From GCA-2683825 sp965662355 (GTDB lineage Bacteria > Planctomycetota > UBA1135 > GCA-002686595): a stretch of 16,764 bases of DNA. Positions 1-7,036 of this stretch are shown piece by piece; positions within the stretch are counted from its first letter, which is position 1; each line of letters opens with the position of its first letter. Made by a program: the position numbers and the translations under genes. Under the pieces are notes generated by a model. The model did no database searches. It was not told the origin of the DNA and was given only the letters and a program-made list of their open reading frames with translations. The stretch lies in assembly GCA_965662355.1 (NCBI GenBank), contig CBFIHP010000040.1, positions 1-16,764 of the forward strand, in the 5' to 3' direction.

Positions 1-1444
1 CGATGAGCTCCGTCAGCCACACATCTCGTGACACCAAGGTCAATTGTTCAGATTCTATACGGCTGATATCTAGCAAGTCGCTCAGCAGATGGCTGAGATG
101 CCTTCCATTTGATTGGACGATACCAAGCCATCTCTCCATCTCTGTTCTGTCGCAGTCCGTATCCATCAGGAGCTCGGTGTAGCCCATGATCGAAGAGAGC
201 GGGGTGCGCAGCTCGTGGCTCATGCTCCCCAAGAATTCGGTCTTTGCCCGATTCGAAGACTCTGCAGAAATGATCGCCTGGTTGAGGGCGTCATTGAGCC
301 GCTCAAGCTCCTCCTGTTGAGCCATCAACTGGCCACTGCGCGCATAGAGCTCCAAGTTGGCTGCACGTCCCAATGCAGCTTGTTTCCGCTGTCGCGTTTC
401 AGCGATCTGCGCGGCCGCCGCGGCCTTGTTTGCATTGCGCATTTCCGTCAGTCCTTGCAGGGCAATCCCAATCAGGAGGACGAGGTAGCTAAAGATATTT
501 GCAAAGTGAGCTACGTCAAAGAATGCGTCATACAAACGGGCGGAGAACGACATGTACACTTGCCCAGCGGCGTTGAAGACAATGCTCGCGAGAAGCGTTC
601 CGGAAAAGATATCCCCCGTTCGACGAAATCGGCCCCAAACGGTCATGAATGCAAGACAAAACAACCCGGCACTTGCAAGATCGACGGGGCGTGCGATCAG
701 GCGGCCGGGAAAGATGAATTGCGGGAGGGGAAGGATGAACGCGACAGCGGTCATCCCGGCACCAACTGCCAGCCCGATAAATGACAGCGTGGTGACCTCA
801 CCTAAACCACACTTCACGTTGGAAAACTTGCGCTCGACGATTGGCGCCAGGATAAAGGTGGTGGCCAATAGAATTCGGCCAGCGACATACGTCCCGGGGA
901 TGAATCGGGTGAGATCTCGTCCCGAGCCCTCATGCAAGCGGCTGAAGGACAACAATCCGTGCAAGAGATCCTCGCTACCAGCGAGGAAGAATCCAAGCCC
1001 AATGACCAGATAGTACGGATTCGCGAGCCCAAAGTAATAGAGCAAGCACGAGACCCCGGCGCAGAGGGCGATCATCGATCCAATGATTTCGATCGATGCG
1101 TGAAAATCGCTTGAACTTGTCCACGTTGACGCGAACAGTCGCGGACCAACTAGCACGAACCCAAGGACGATCAAGGCAAACGCGACAAGGAANNNNNNNN
1201 NNNNNNNNNNNNNNNNNNNNNNNNNNNNNNNNNNNNNNNNNNNNNNNNNNNNNNNNNNNNNNNNNNNNNNNNNNNNNNNNNNNNNNNNNNNNCTTGTCCA
1301 CGTTGACGCGAACAGTCGCGGACCAACTAGCACGAACCCAAGGACGATCAAGGCAAACGCGACAAGGAACAAACGGATCGTTCGTTCTTTCTGCTTGCAG
1401 TCGGTCGCAGTTCCCATCACCCCGGATCCTACCGTCGCCGTCAT
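1..1444 (-). CDS. MASE3-type membrane sensor histidine kinase (3' end outside the window)
   Basis: The frame read leftward from an ATG at 1444 is open to the window edge. The protein begins with a cytoplasmic stretch and a first membrane helix (FLVAFALIVLGFVLV). Several further helices follow, with the MASE3-like signatures YYLVIGLGFFLAGSEDLLHG and YDAFFDVAHFANIFSYL. A short charged coiled coil comes next, then a HisKA domain with H-box FLGSMSHELRTPLSSIMGY. The phosphoacceptor His codon lies at 217-215, about codon 410, or about 351 if the assembly gap collapses. The ATPase domain would lie beyond the left edge. The kinase presumably autophosphorylates and passes phosphate to the receiver encoded just upstream, whose TGA stop shares one base with this ATG, indicating translational coupling. 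The gene contains 100 N flanked by an identical 77-bp repeat; the net 177-nt excess is a multiple of three, so the frame holds either way. The signal sensed is unknown. Confidence 0.9.
   Translation of the reverse strand, partial: MTATVGSGVMGTATDCKQKERTIRLFLVAFALIVLGFVLVGPRLFASTWTXXXXXXXXXXXXXXXXXXXXXXXXXXXXXXXXXXFLVAFALIVLGFVLVGPRLFASTWTSSSDFHASIEIIGSMIALCAGVSCLLYYFGLANPYYLVIGLGFFLAGSEDLLHGLLSFSRLHEGSGRDLTRFIPGTYVAGRILLATTFILAPIVERKFSNVKCGLGEVTTLSFIGLAVGAGMTAVAFILPLPQFIFPGRLIARPVDLASAGLFCLAFMTVWGRFRRTGDIFSGTLLASIVFNAAGQVYMSFSARLYDAFFDVAHFANIFSYLVLLIGIALQGLTEMRNANKAAAAAQIAETRQRKQAALGRAANLELYARSGQLMAQQEELERLNDALNQAIISAESSNRAKTEFLGSMSHELRTPLSSIMGYTELLMDTDCDRTEMERWLGIVQSNGRHLSHLLSDLLDISRIESEQLTLVSRDVWLTELI
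1116..1192. repeat. 77-bp direct repeat, copy 1 (left flank of N gap)
   Basis: This 77-bp stretch, starting cttgtccacgttgacg and ending cgcgacaagg aa, is repeated without a difference at 1293-1369, immediately after the N run. It codes for part of the first membrane segment of the histidine kinase. Exact terminal repeats at both edges of a gap are typical of two contigs that overlap but were not merged, so it is probably not a biological duplication. Confidence 0.9.
1193..1292. other. Assembly gap (100 N)
   Basis: Exactly 100 undetermined bases lie inside the histidine kinase gene. The flanks are identical 77-bp copies, so the true gap may be zero or negative. Removing one copy and the N run (177 nt) leaves a continuous reading frame. 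Confidence 0.97.
1293..1369. repeat. 77-bp direct repeat, copy 2 (right flank of N gap)
   Basis: This is the second identical copy of the sequence at 1116-1192, directly to the right of the N run. It reads in the same kinase frame as copy 1. It is most simply the same genomic locus represented twice at contig ends. Confidence 0.9.
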
Positions 1445-1824
1445 CACTTCTTCGAGAGCGCCTTCAGCTTGCGATGGATGATTTCGCTCAGCCGATCAAC
1501 GTCGAAGGGTTTGGTGATGTAGTCGTCCGCGCCGATTCCGAATGCGCAGTCGACTTGCCGCACGAGACGCTTCGCTGACAGCATCATGACTGTGATGTCA
1601 CGAGTCTCAGGGCACTCCCGCAGTTGCTTCAGGACTTGAAGGCCATCGGTAGGCTCCATCGTGACATCTAGCAAGATCAGATCTGGGCGCTCTGTCTGTG
1701 CTATGGCGAGTCCACCAAGACCGTCCACAGCTGTCGTAACGCCATACCCATCCAGTTCTAGGCTATACTTGACAAGCTTGAGGAGATCTGGGTCGTCGTC
1801 GATTACAAGAATGTCTTTCTTCAA
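1444..1824 (-). CDS. Single-domain response regulator (CheY-like receiver)
   Basis: The 126-residue product is one receiver domain with no output domain. The expected residues are present: acidic pocket Asp9-Asp11, phosphoacceptor Asp53 in LILLDVTM, Ser83 in MMLSAK, and Lys105 in TKPF. It probably receives phosphate from the adjacent MASE3 kinase and signals by protein contact. The start codon is TTG (1824-1822); an in-frame TGA lies 21 nt upstream, so no earlier start is possible. No clear Shine-Dalgarno sequence precedes it; instead a hairpin sits 4 nt upstream. The stop TGA shares its last base with the ATG of the kinase gene, so receiver and kinase form one transcription unit with the receiver first. 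Confidence 0.93.
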   Translation of the reverse strand: MKKDILVIDDDPDLLKLVKYSLELDGYGVTTAVDGLGGLAIAQTERPDLILLDVTMEPTDGLQVLKQLRECPETRDITVMMLSAKRLVRQVDCAFGIGADDYITKPFDVDRLSEIIHRKLKALSKK

Positions 1825-2205
1825 TGGACAGGGTGTGTGGACTCAACACCCTGGGTTTCTGTCGACTCGCGTTCCCCGAAGGCTTGACGTCGATCTAAAA
1901 TTGATCGCGTTGGGTTGCCAGCTGCCATGCGGGGCGGTCGGTGGGGGGAAGTGAACGAGAAATCTCTACGCAAGAGCGCGGCAGCCTGTCCGGGACTCTT
2001 CTGCAGGCCATCTTCCGCTCCAGCCCGCGCCTCGCAGCCGCGCGATCGTGCAAAAGGCCTCCCCCGGCGTCAGCCTGGGCGAGGGGCGCTTCTTCGCTTC
2101 TTGCTCTCTGGCTTGGCAGACGGGCAGACATGCGTGTGCATAAAAGCAATGAGTCGAACCTGTTGCTCTACCTCTCCGCAAGAGTGACGAGCGTCCGCTC
2201 AGGCT
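1825..2205. other. Intergenic leader region, no gene seen
   Basis: This stretch lies between the receiver start and the end of the TPM membrane protein gene, both on the minus strand. Short open frames exist on both strands, but none resembles a protein family or has a convincing ribosome binding site. It should hold the promoter of the two-component operon, although I could not find clear -35 and -10 boxes. The only distinct structure is the hairpin at 1829-1853. Confidence 0.6.
1829..1853 (-). promoter_or_regulatory. Hairpin just upstream of the receiver start
   Basis: The arms cagggtgt (1829-1836) and acaccctg (1846-1853) form a perfect 8-bp stem with a 9-nt loop. In the minus-strand transcript it ends 4 nt before the TTG start, where a ribosome binding site would normally lie. 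It could hide or replace the ribosome site of the two-component operon; this role is inferred. Confidence 0.4.
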
Positions 2206-2994
2206 CTATTCCCGGCGCACGATGATGCGGTCAGGGATCTCGTTGCGATCCCCCTCGGCCCAGGGGAAGTGCTCACCCAGGAGCTCGCCGGCGCGTTCGA
2301 TGCCATTCGCCAGGCCATCGCATAGCGATCCAGCACGGATGCCGGCCAGGATCGCCTCGTTCGTTTCTACCCACTGGGCCTCCTCGACCTTGGCGTTGAT
2401 TCCCTCGTCTGCCAGGACGATCACGCGGTGCTCAAGGAGACTGACGAACAACAGCACGCCCGTCTTCGCCTCGGTTTCCTGCAGCCCGTGCCCATAGAAT
2501 TCCTGGAGAGCCTGCTCCGTGGCCATTTCCGTGGCCCGCCCTTCGCTAATGAAGCGTCGTCGAAAGTCGGGCAGTAGCCGCGCCAGGACAAAACCCAGGA
2601 GGCCCAGTCCGATCTGGATGGCCAATAGCAGCGCCGGTGAATCCCACGGGAGCCACGTGACGAGCAAGACGCACCCGAAGAGAAAGCTGAAGAGCCCGGC
2701 GATCCAGGCTGCCTGGGGGTGGGCGTCGGAGCGCTCGACGATGACCGGCAGGATTTCGCCCACGGTCTTCTTCTCCGCCGTGGCGATGGCTTCGTGCAAG
2801 CGCTCCAGGTCCGCGTCGCCGAGAACGTCGACCGCGCGATAGCGGTTCCGTCGCAGTATGGCGATGACGACAAGGACAAGTCCGAGGACGACGAGAGCCG
2901 TCACGCCGAAGCGCCCGACGATTTCGATCCAGATCGAACGCAGGTCGTGCCCCGTGGCACTCCAGTCTTGCAGGCTCGAGAACATGAGCAACAT
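2206..2994 (-). CDS. TPM-domain membrane protein (second TPM gene of the lemA operon)
   Basis: The product is about 262 residues. An N-terminal hydrophobic helix (FGVTALVVLGLVLVVIAIL) is followed by a TPM-type domain starting near LERLHEAIATAEKKTVGEI. The domain is interrupted by two membrane helices (AGLFSFLFGCVLLVTWL and ALLLAIQIGLGLLGFVLARL). The TPM core then resumes with TGVLLFVSLLEHRVIVLADE. The reading frame extends to 3237, but that part only mirrors the Gly-rich codons of the upstream gene. I chose the ATG at 2994, 2 nt after the upstream TAG and behind a GGGG-TGG stretch; an ATG at 2985 is also possible. TPM (PF04536) proteins are often encoded beside LemA; some have been reported as phosphatases, but the role here is uncertain and is probably envelope-related. 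Confidence 0.85.
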   Translation of the reverse strand: MLLMFSSLQDWSATGHDLRSIWIEIVGRFGVTALVVLGLVLVVIAILRRNRYRAVDVLGDADLERLHEAIATAEKKTVGEILPVIVERSDAHPQAAWIAGLFSFLFGCVLLVTWLPWDSPALLLAIQIGLGLLGFVLARLLPDFRRRFISEGRATEMATEQALQEFYGHGLQETEAKTGVLLFVSLLEHRVIVLADEGINAKVEEAQWVETNEAILAGIRAGSLCDGLANGIERAGELLGEHFPWAEGDRNEIPDRIIVRRE

Positions 2995-2996
2995 GG

Positions 2997-3740
2997 CTAC
3001 CACCCCCCCGATGAGCCGCCGCCAGAGAATCCACCGCCGCCGCCAAAGCCGCTGAAGCCTCCGCCACCTCCCCCGAAGCCACCGGAAGAAAAACCGCCAG
3101 AATGGCGACTTCCGGACATCGCGGAAAGCATCAACCAGGGCATGACGCCGCCGAGACCGCCGCGCCCACCGCGTCCGCCACGCCCTCCACGGAAGATCGT
3201 GCCGAAGATAAAGATGAAGATGAGCGTCGAGAAACACCCTCCGATGCCGCCCTGTCCCGAGCGGTGACCTCGCGAGCGTTGGATCGCTCCGTAGTCGCCA
3301 CCGGCCGTGCGATGCATGGCGATGATCCCGGCATGGATGCCTTCGTAGTAGCGATTGCGTTTGAACTCGGGCGCGATGATGTCGCGAATGATGCGACCGC
3401 TGCGCGAGTCGGTCAGCGTGCCTTCCAACCCCCGGCCAACCTCGATGCGCATCTCGCGATCCTCGACAGCGACGACGAGAAGCGCTCCGTTGTTCGATTC
3501 CTTGGTGCCGATGCCCCAGGCCCGCGCTGTCTCCAGAGCGAGGTTCTCGATCGATTGGCCTTCGAGACTCTTCACGGTGAGGAGCGCGATCTCGTGCGTC
3601 GAACCCTGCTTGTAGGACTCCATGAGCGCTTCGAGCCCACGTTCCTGTGCGTCGTTCAGCAGACCGGCTCGATCGGTGACCCAGCCATCATTTGTTTGCG
3701 TTGCCAGTAGCGAGCCGGCGAGCAGGAGGGATGCGAGCAA
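2997..3740 (-). CDS. Secreted/anchored TPM-domain protein with Gly-rich tail (YgcG family)
   Basis: This 247-residue protein starts with a short hydrophobic export signal (LASLLLAGSLLA). The TPM domain covers roughly residues 18-140, with typical stretches WVTDRAGLLND, IALLTVKSLEGQSIENLALE, GALLVVAVEDREMRIEVGRG and RYYEGIHAGI. A membrane helix (FSTLIFIFIFGTIF) follows, then an RGGRGGRGGRGG run and a long Gly/Phe/Ser tail ending GGGSSGGW, the usual tail of this family. The start is a TTG at 3740 with AAGGA 7 nt upstream inside the 3' end of lemA. It lies in the same frame as lemA, separated by the TAG stop and one codon. The protein probably works with LemA at the envelope; the biochemical role is not established from the sequence. 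Confidence 0.88.
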   Translation of the reverse strand: MLASLLLAGSLLATQTNDGWVTDRAGLLNDAQERGLEALMESYKQGSTHEIALLTVKSLEGQSIENLALETARAWGIGTKESNNGALLVVAVEDREMRIEVGRGLEGTLTDSRSGRIIRDIIAPEFKRNRYYEGIHAGIIAMHRTAGGDYGAIQRSRGHRSGQGGIGGCFSTLIFIFIFGTIFRGGRGGRGGRGGLGGVMPWLMLSAMSGSRHSGGFSSGGFGGGGGGFSGFGGGGGFSGGGSSGGW

Positions 3741-3743
3741 GGT

Positions 3744-4367
3744 CTAGTCCTTGTTGTCGAAGTTGAAATCGACGGAGGGGACCTCCTGGACGTCGTCGTC
3801 GAATTCCAGTTGGGGCACCTTCTGGAAATCGAAAGACGATGCGATGAAGTTGTTCGGGAACTTGCGGATCGTGGTGTTGTAGGATCTCACCGTGTCGATG
3901 TAGTCCTTGCGCGCGACGGCAATTCGGTTCTCGGTTCCCTCCAGTTGATCCTGTAGACCGAGGAAGTTCTGCGAGGCCTTCAGGTTCGGGTAGTTTTCCG
4001 CCACCAGGAGCAGGCGCGAGAGGGACGAACCCAGTTTGGATTGCGCTTTGACATAGGCCTCGAGCGCCGCGGGGTCCTCGGGGAGGCCTTCGGGCATCTG
4101 GAGCTTGCCGACCGAAGCACGTGCTTCCGTGACCGCGGTGATGGTCGACTTCTCGAAATTTGCAGCTCCCTTGACGGTTTCGACCAGCTGAGGAACCAGG
4201 TCGAAGCGACGCTTGTATTGGTTCTGGATCCCGCTCCAGGCGCCCTCGACGCTCTCTTGGCCGGCGACCATGCTGTTGTATTTCGAGACGCCACAGCCGC
4301 CGAGGAGCAGCAGCAAAACGAGCAGGGCGCCTCCGAAGAGGGCGCATCCCTTGGCCATGTTACCCAT
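3744..4367 (-). CDS. lemA: LemA family lipoprotein
   Basis: The 207-residue product has a Lys-containing N-terminus, a hydrophobic core and a lipobox ending LLGGC near residue 25, so it is probably lipid-anchored. The LemA alpha-helical core follows: YNSMVAGQESVEGAWSGIQN, QYKRRFDLVPQLVETVKG, a long helix with LLLVAENYPNLKASQNFLGL, and the family end RKDYIDTVRSYNTTIRKFP. The C-terminus is rich in Asp. LemA is commonly encoded with TPM proteins, as here, and is a presumed envelope scaffold of unknown biochemical function. The chosen start at 4367 has an AAGGAAAG Shine-Dalgarno; a second ATG lies at 4358. It is the first gene of a three-gene minus-strand operon. Confidence 0.93.
   Translation of the reverse strand: MGNMAKGCALFGGALLVLLLLLGGCGVSKYNSMVAGQESVEGAWSGIQNQYKRRFDLVPQLVETVKGAANFEKSTITAVTEARASVGKLQMPEGLPEDPAALEAYVKAQSKLGSSLSRLLLVAENYPNLKASQNFLGLQDQLEGTENRIAVARKDYIDTVRSYNTTIRKFPNNFIASSFDFQKVPQLEFDDDVQEVPSVDFNFDNKD
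3748..3752 (-). promoter_or_regulatory. Ribosome binding site deciding the TTG start of the first TPM gene
   Basis: AAGGA on the minus strand lies inside the last codons of lemA, 7 nt before the TTG at 3740. No ATG or GTG in this frame near the start has comparable support. This favours re-initiation at TTG over TAG read-through. Confidence 0.6.
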
Positions 4368-4517
4368 TGTTGTGATCTTTCCTTAGGAAGTGCCCGGCCC
4401 GAGCGGTCCGAGGCGGCGGGATTCTACTCTGCCGCCCTGCGCTCATTCACAGGCTCCTTCATCGAAATCGCCCAAAGGCCCGGATCGATCCGCCGCGGCG
4501 GTTCGACAGCGCTTTTC

Positions 4518-4546
4518 TTGGCCCGCATCTGCACGGCGGCCATAAT
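4518..4546 (+). promoter_or_regulatory. Sigma70-type promoter for the coiled-coil lipoprotein/toroid pair
   Basis: TTGGCC (4518-4523) and CATAAT (4541-4546) are separated by exactly 17 nt and match the consensus at 4 of 6 and 5 of 6 positions. Transcription would start about 4553, giving a leader of about 27 nt that carries AGGAG before the ATG at 4580. It lies in the 212-bp divergent region between lemA and this gene. Confidence 0.5.
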
Positions 4547-4579
4547 GCGCGCCTGTCCCGTGAACAGGAGCAAACAAGC

Positions 4580-5275
4580 ATGAAACGAGCTTTCCTCTTC
4601 CCCTCTCTTCTCCTCCCTCTTTGTGTTGCCTGTGCATCGGCGCCCAGCAACGAGCAAGCGCCCCAGGCGAAGGAAAAGCAGTCTCCCGAGCAGGCCAAGC
4701 GCGAGCTCGACGCGCTCGAACGCAAGCTGGAAGTTGGGCGGGCCCGGGTGAAGAAGGTGGCACTGGAGCAGAGCTATTCGGAAGAGCAGCTCGGTACTCG
4801 TATCCGGCACGCCAGGATCGAGGTCGAGGTGGCCGAGGCCGGCTTGGCTCGCTTTCGCGAGGTGGATGCGCCTCAGGAGCTTGCCAGCCAGAAACTCGAT
4901 CTGCGTTCGGCCAAGGATCGTGCACAGGAAGCCGCCGATGAGTTGAAGCAGATCGAGCTCATGTACAAGGAACAGGATCTCGACGACCTCACCGCGGAGT
5001 TCGTCGTCAGTCGCGGACGGCGATCCGCGGAACGAGCGGCGGCACGCATCGCGATTCAGGAGGGCAAGCTCAACGCACTCGAAACACGCACGCATCCCCA
5101 GAAACAAAGACAGCTCGAGCTTGCCATCGACAAGGCGAAGGCTGGTCTGAAGAGCACCGAGCAGGATGGAGAACTCGGTCGGCAGGGCAAGGCCATCGCT
5201 CTCCAGGAAGCCGAGAACGAGGTCGCGCGCCTCGAGTACGAGCTCGCGGCTCTGAGAGAAAAGGCGAAATCGTGA
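4580..5275 (+). CDS. Coiled-coil lipoprotein, function unknown
   Basis: The 231-residue protein has a basic N-terminus, a hydrophobic stretch and a lipobox-like end (LPLCVAC, Cys19), followed by a Ser/Pro/Gln-rich linker. It is probably exported and lipid-anchored, although Cys at -3 is not canonical. The rest is almost entirely charged helix with heptad spacing (for example LDALERKLEVGRARVKKV and ARLEYELAALREKA), resembling the coiled-coil hairpins of efflux adaptors but without lipoyl or beta-barrel domains. AGGAG lies 9 nt upstream of the ATG. The last four bases (GTGA) overlap the start of the toroid gene, so the two products are probably made together. No specific family was recognised. 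Confidence 0.85.
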   Translation: MKRAFLFPSLLLPLCVACASAPSNEQAPQAKEKQSPEQAKRELDALERKLEVGRARVKKVALEQSYSEEQLGTRIRHARIEVEVAEAGLARFREVDAPQELASQKLDLRSAKDRAQEAADELKQIELMYKEQDLDDLTAEFVVSRGRRSAERAAARIAIQEGKLNALETRTHPQKQRQLELAIDKAKAGLKSTEQDGELGRQGKAIALQEAENEVARLEYELAALREKAKS

Positions 5276-6402
5276 TCCCCTCCGTCGGGATCGCACTGGT
5301 CTTTCTGACTGCGCTCGGCAGCGGGCAAAAAGAGGGCTTTCGCACCGAGGAAATCCCCCTGACGATTCGGCGAGGACTGGAGTTTCTCGTCAAGGAGCAG
5401 AACGCTGACGGGTCGTGGGGTGGAACCAAGAACGCGACCTACACGAGTTCGTTCGCCAATCCCTCGACCTATCGCATGTGGCAGATCGGAGCGAGCGCGC
5501 TCGCCACGCGTGCCTTGCTCGAACTCGGGCAGCCGGGAGAACAGCTGAAAGCCGCGGAGCGCGGTCTCGAGTTCCTGATGGCCAACGCCGAACCCAAGCG
5601 CCCCGCCGATTGGGATGTCGACAATAACTGGGCGATCATCTATGGGCTGGACGCCGTATCCCGTGCACTACAAATTCCGCGCTATAGCGGGACACCGCTC
5701 GAGAAGAACCTGCGTGTTGCGGGAGACAAGCTCCTGGCCGGTTTGAAGAAGTACCAATCCCCCCGTGGCGGTTGGGGCTACTATTCGAGTCCTGTGGCAG
5801 GCTGGCGCCCGGAATGGGCCACGTCTTTCACGACGGCTGCAGCGGTGCTCGCCTTGCTCGAGGCCAAGGCCGCCAAGCTCAAAGTCGATCCCAAGGTGTA
5901 CAAGGCGGGCGTGCGGGCCCTGGAGTACGCGCGACTCCCCACTGGAGCCTACGACTACGAGGTGCGCGCGATTCCCCGTCACCTGCGGATGGAGTCGATC
6001 AATCAGGTCAAGGGCTCGCTAGGTCGCATCCAGGTATGCAACCTGGCTCTCTATCGGGCTGGCGGTTCAGTGGAGCTGAAGGATCTTGTCTGGGGTCTCG
6101 AGCAGTTCGTCAAGCATCACAAGTTCCTCGATGTGGCTCGGAACAAGCCCATTCCCCACGAGGCGTACTACCGCAATGCGGCCTACTTCTACCTGTTCGC
6201 GCACTACTACGCGTCCCAGGTACTACAGACCCTGCCCGCCGCGGAGCGCGCGAAGTTCGCCCCGCACGTTCAAGCGGGCATCCTGAAGGCCAGCCAGAAG
6301 GACGGTGCGATGTGGGACTTCTGGATCGCGGACAGCACCAAGCCTTACGGGACGGCCTTCGGAACCATGGGGCTCGAAAACACGCTGGACACGAGCGACT
6401 GA
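5272..6402 (+). CDS. Secreted prenyltransferase/squalene-cyclase-like (alpha/alpha toroid) protein
   Basis: The 376-residue product starts with a hydrophobic signal (VGIALVFLTALGSG). Repeats of the squalene-cyclase/prenyltransferase toroid fold follow, with a QW-type motif at residues 43-51 (QNADGSWGG), a GGWGYYSSP turn, and a final copy around DGAMWDFWIADS. The catalytic DxDD of squalene-hopene cyclases and the zinc ligands of protein prenyltransferases were not seen. It is therefore probably a binding or structural toroid, of a kind common in planctomycete secretomes, not a cyclase. The start is GTG, overlapping the upstream stop by four bases, with AAGG 7 nt before it. It forms an operon with the coiled-coil lipoprotein; a strong hairpin follows 55 nt after the stop. 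Confidence 0.88.
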   Translation: MIPSVGIALVFLTALGSGQKEGFRTEEIPLTIRRGLEFLVKEQNADGSWGGTKNATYTSSFANPSTYRMWQIGASALATRALLELGQPGEQLKAAERGLEFLMANAEPKRPADWDVDNNWAIIYGLDAVSRALQIPRYSGTPLEKNLRVAGDKLLAGLKKYQSPRGGWGYYSSPVAGWRPEWATSFTTAAAVLALLEAKAAKLKVDPKVYKAGVRALEYARLPTGAYDYEVRAIPRHLRMESINQVKGSLGRIQVCNLALYRAGGSVELKDLVWGLEQFVKHHKFLDVARNKPIPHEAYYRNAAYFYLFAHYYASQVLQTLPAAERAKFAPHVQAGILKASQKDGAMWDFWIADSTKPYGTAFGTMGLENTLDTSD

Positions 6403-6457
6403 TCTCCGCTGGAGAGCGAATCTCTTTCCAGTAACGAAGTCCTCGCGACAAAATCGA

Positions 6458-6488
6458 AAGCTCCCCCTAAGAAAACCAGGGGGAGCTT
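6458..6488 (+). terminator. Strong hairpin after the toroid gene (terminator-like, no U tract)
   Basis: The arms aagctccccct (6458-6468) and agggggagctt (6478-6488) pair perfectly over 11 bp with a 9-nt A-rich loop. Only TTCGTTG follows, so it is not a classical intrinsic terminator. It ends 4 nt before the GAGG ribosome site of the next gene, so it could also act as a leader or RNA-stabilising structure. Confidence 0.55.
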
Positions 6489-6502
6489 CGTTGAGGCTGG
6501 CG

Positions 6503-7036
6503 ATGCGACACTTCGTTGGCTCTGGTCTTGTTTTCGTGGCAGGGATCGTCCTGGCACTTCCCCATCCCTTCTTTTCGAGGGGCGATGCACCCTCGGAAAT
6601 CGATCTGCCGGGAGTCGGGACGGGTGACATCTGCGCGACGGGCTGCGCCGCGATTCCAAGGACGCAGACAGCTCTCGAGCGTGCCGACTTCGAGCGCTGG
6701 ATCGCGGACTTCGCCGAGACCGGGGCCAGCGATGCCCTCGATGGACTGCTGTTTCATGGTGTGGACACGCTGGTGCTCCTGGACGAGGAAACCGAGGCCC
6801 TGTTGGGCCCGGAGCGCACGGCCTTTCTACGCACGGAACTGAGTCGTACGCAGGCCATTCTGGACGTGCGCCTGATAGACGAGCGGGGCATCGAGCGCAT
6901 GCGTTTGGGGGGGCGGCGCATCCCCCTGAATCAGAAACAGCACCTCTTCCCGGATCAAACCGACAACTTGGAGCCGCCCGAAATCAGCGGGACGCTGCGA
7001 CGCGTCGGTCGAGAGCACCTGTGGGTGCGCTTGTGA
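6503..7036 (+). CDS. Exported protein of unknown function, ending at an in-frame TGA
   Basis: From the ATG at 6503 (GAGG 6 nt upstream) the frame encodes 177 residues. There is an N-terminal hydrophobic helix (residues 4-20, LVFVAGIVLALP) and then a Cys pair (CATGC, Cys44 and Cys48). The rest is a soluble acidic region with FERWIADFAETGASDALDGL and LLDEETEALLGPERTAFL. The frame is open to 6305, but the extra part overlaps the toroid gene and looks like its shadow. The sequence stops at TGA 7034-7036, yet the same frame runs on for 51 coding-like codons to a stop overlapping the next gene by ATGA. The annotated stop is therefore probably not the ancestral end. No family was recognised. It lies directly upstream of the DUF2330 gene, probably in the same operon. 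Confidence 0.8.
   Translation: MRHFVGSGLVFVAGIVLALPHPFFSRGDAPSEIDLPGVGTGDICATGCAAIPRTQTALERADFERWIADFAETGASDALDGLLFHGVDTLVLLDEETEALLGPERTAFLRTELSRTQAILDVRLIDERGIERMRLGGRRIPLNQKQHLFPDQTDNLEPPEISGTLRRVGREHLWVRL

Noticed and set aside
113..784. Long plus-strand open frame of 223 codons at the left end
   Set aside because: It lies antisense to the HisKA and coiled-coil part of the kinase, whose H-box and membrane motifs are clear. Its own translation shows no domain and many Cys/Arg/His residues typical of a shadow frame.
1116..1369. Biological tandem duplication in the kinase
   Set aside because: The copies are identical and abut a placeholder-sized N run on both sides, which is the signature of an unmerged contig overlap.
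1915..2225. Two overlapping plus-strand frames in the leader region of the two-component operon
   Set aside because: Low-complexity Arg/Ser/Pro translations in two frames, no ribosome site and no family resemblance.
2995..3237. N-terminal extension of the second TPM gene, rich in Arg and Trp
   Set aside because: It overlaps the Gly-rich tail of the first TPM gene in another frame and has no family match; the ATG at 2994 fits the operon junction.
2719..3267. Plus-strand proline-rich frame (PPPPPKPPEEKPPE)
   Set aside because: It is the complement of the Gly-rich tail codons of the TPM protein; Gly codons read in reverse give Pro runs.
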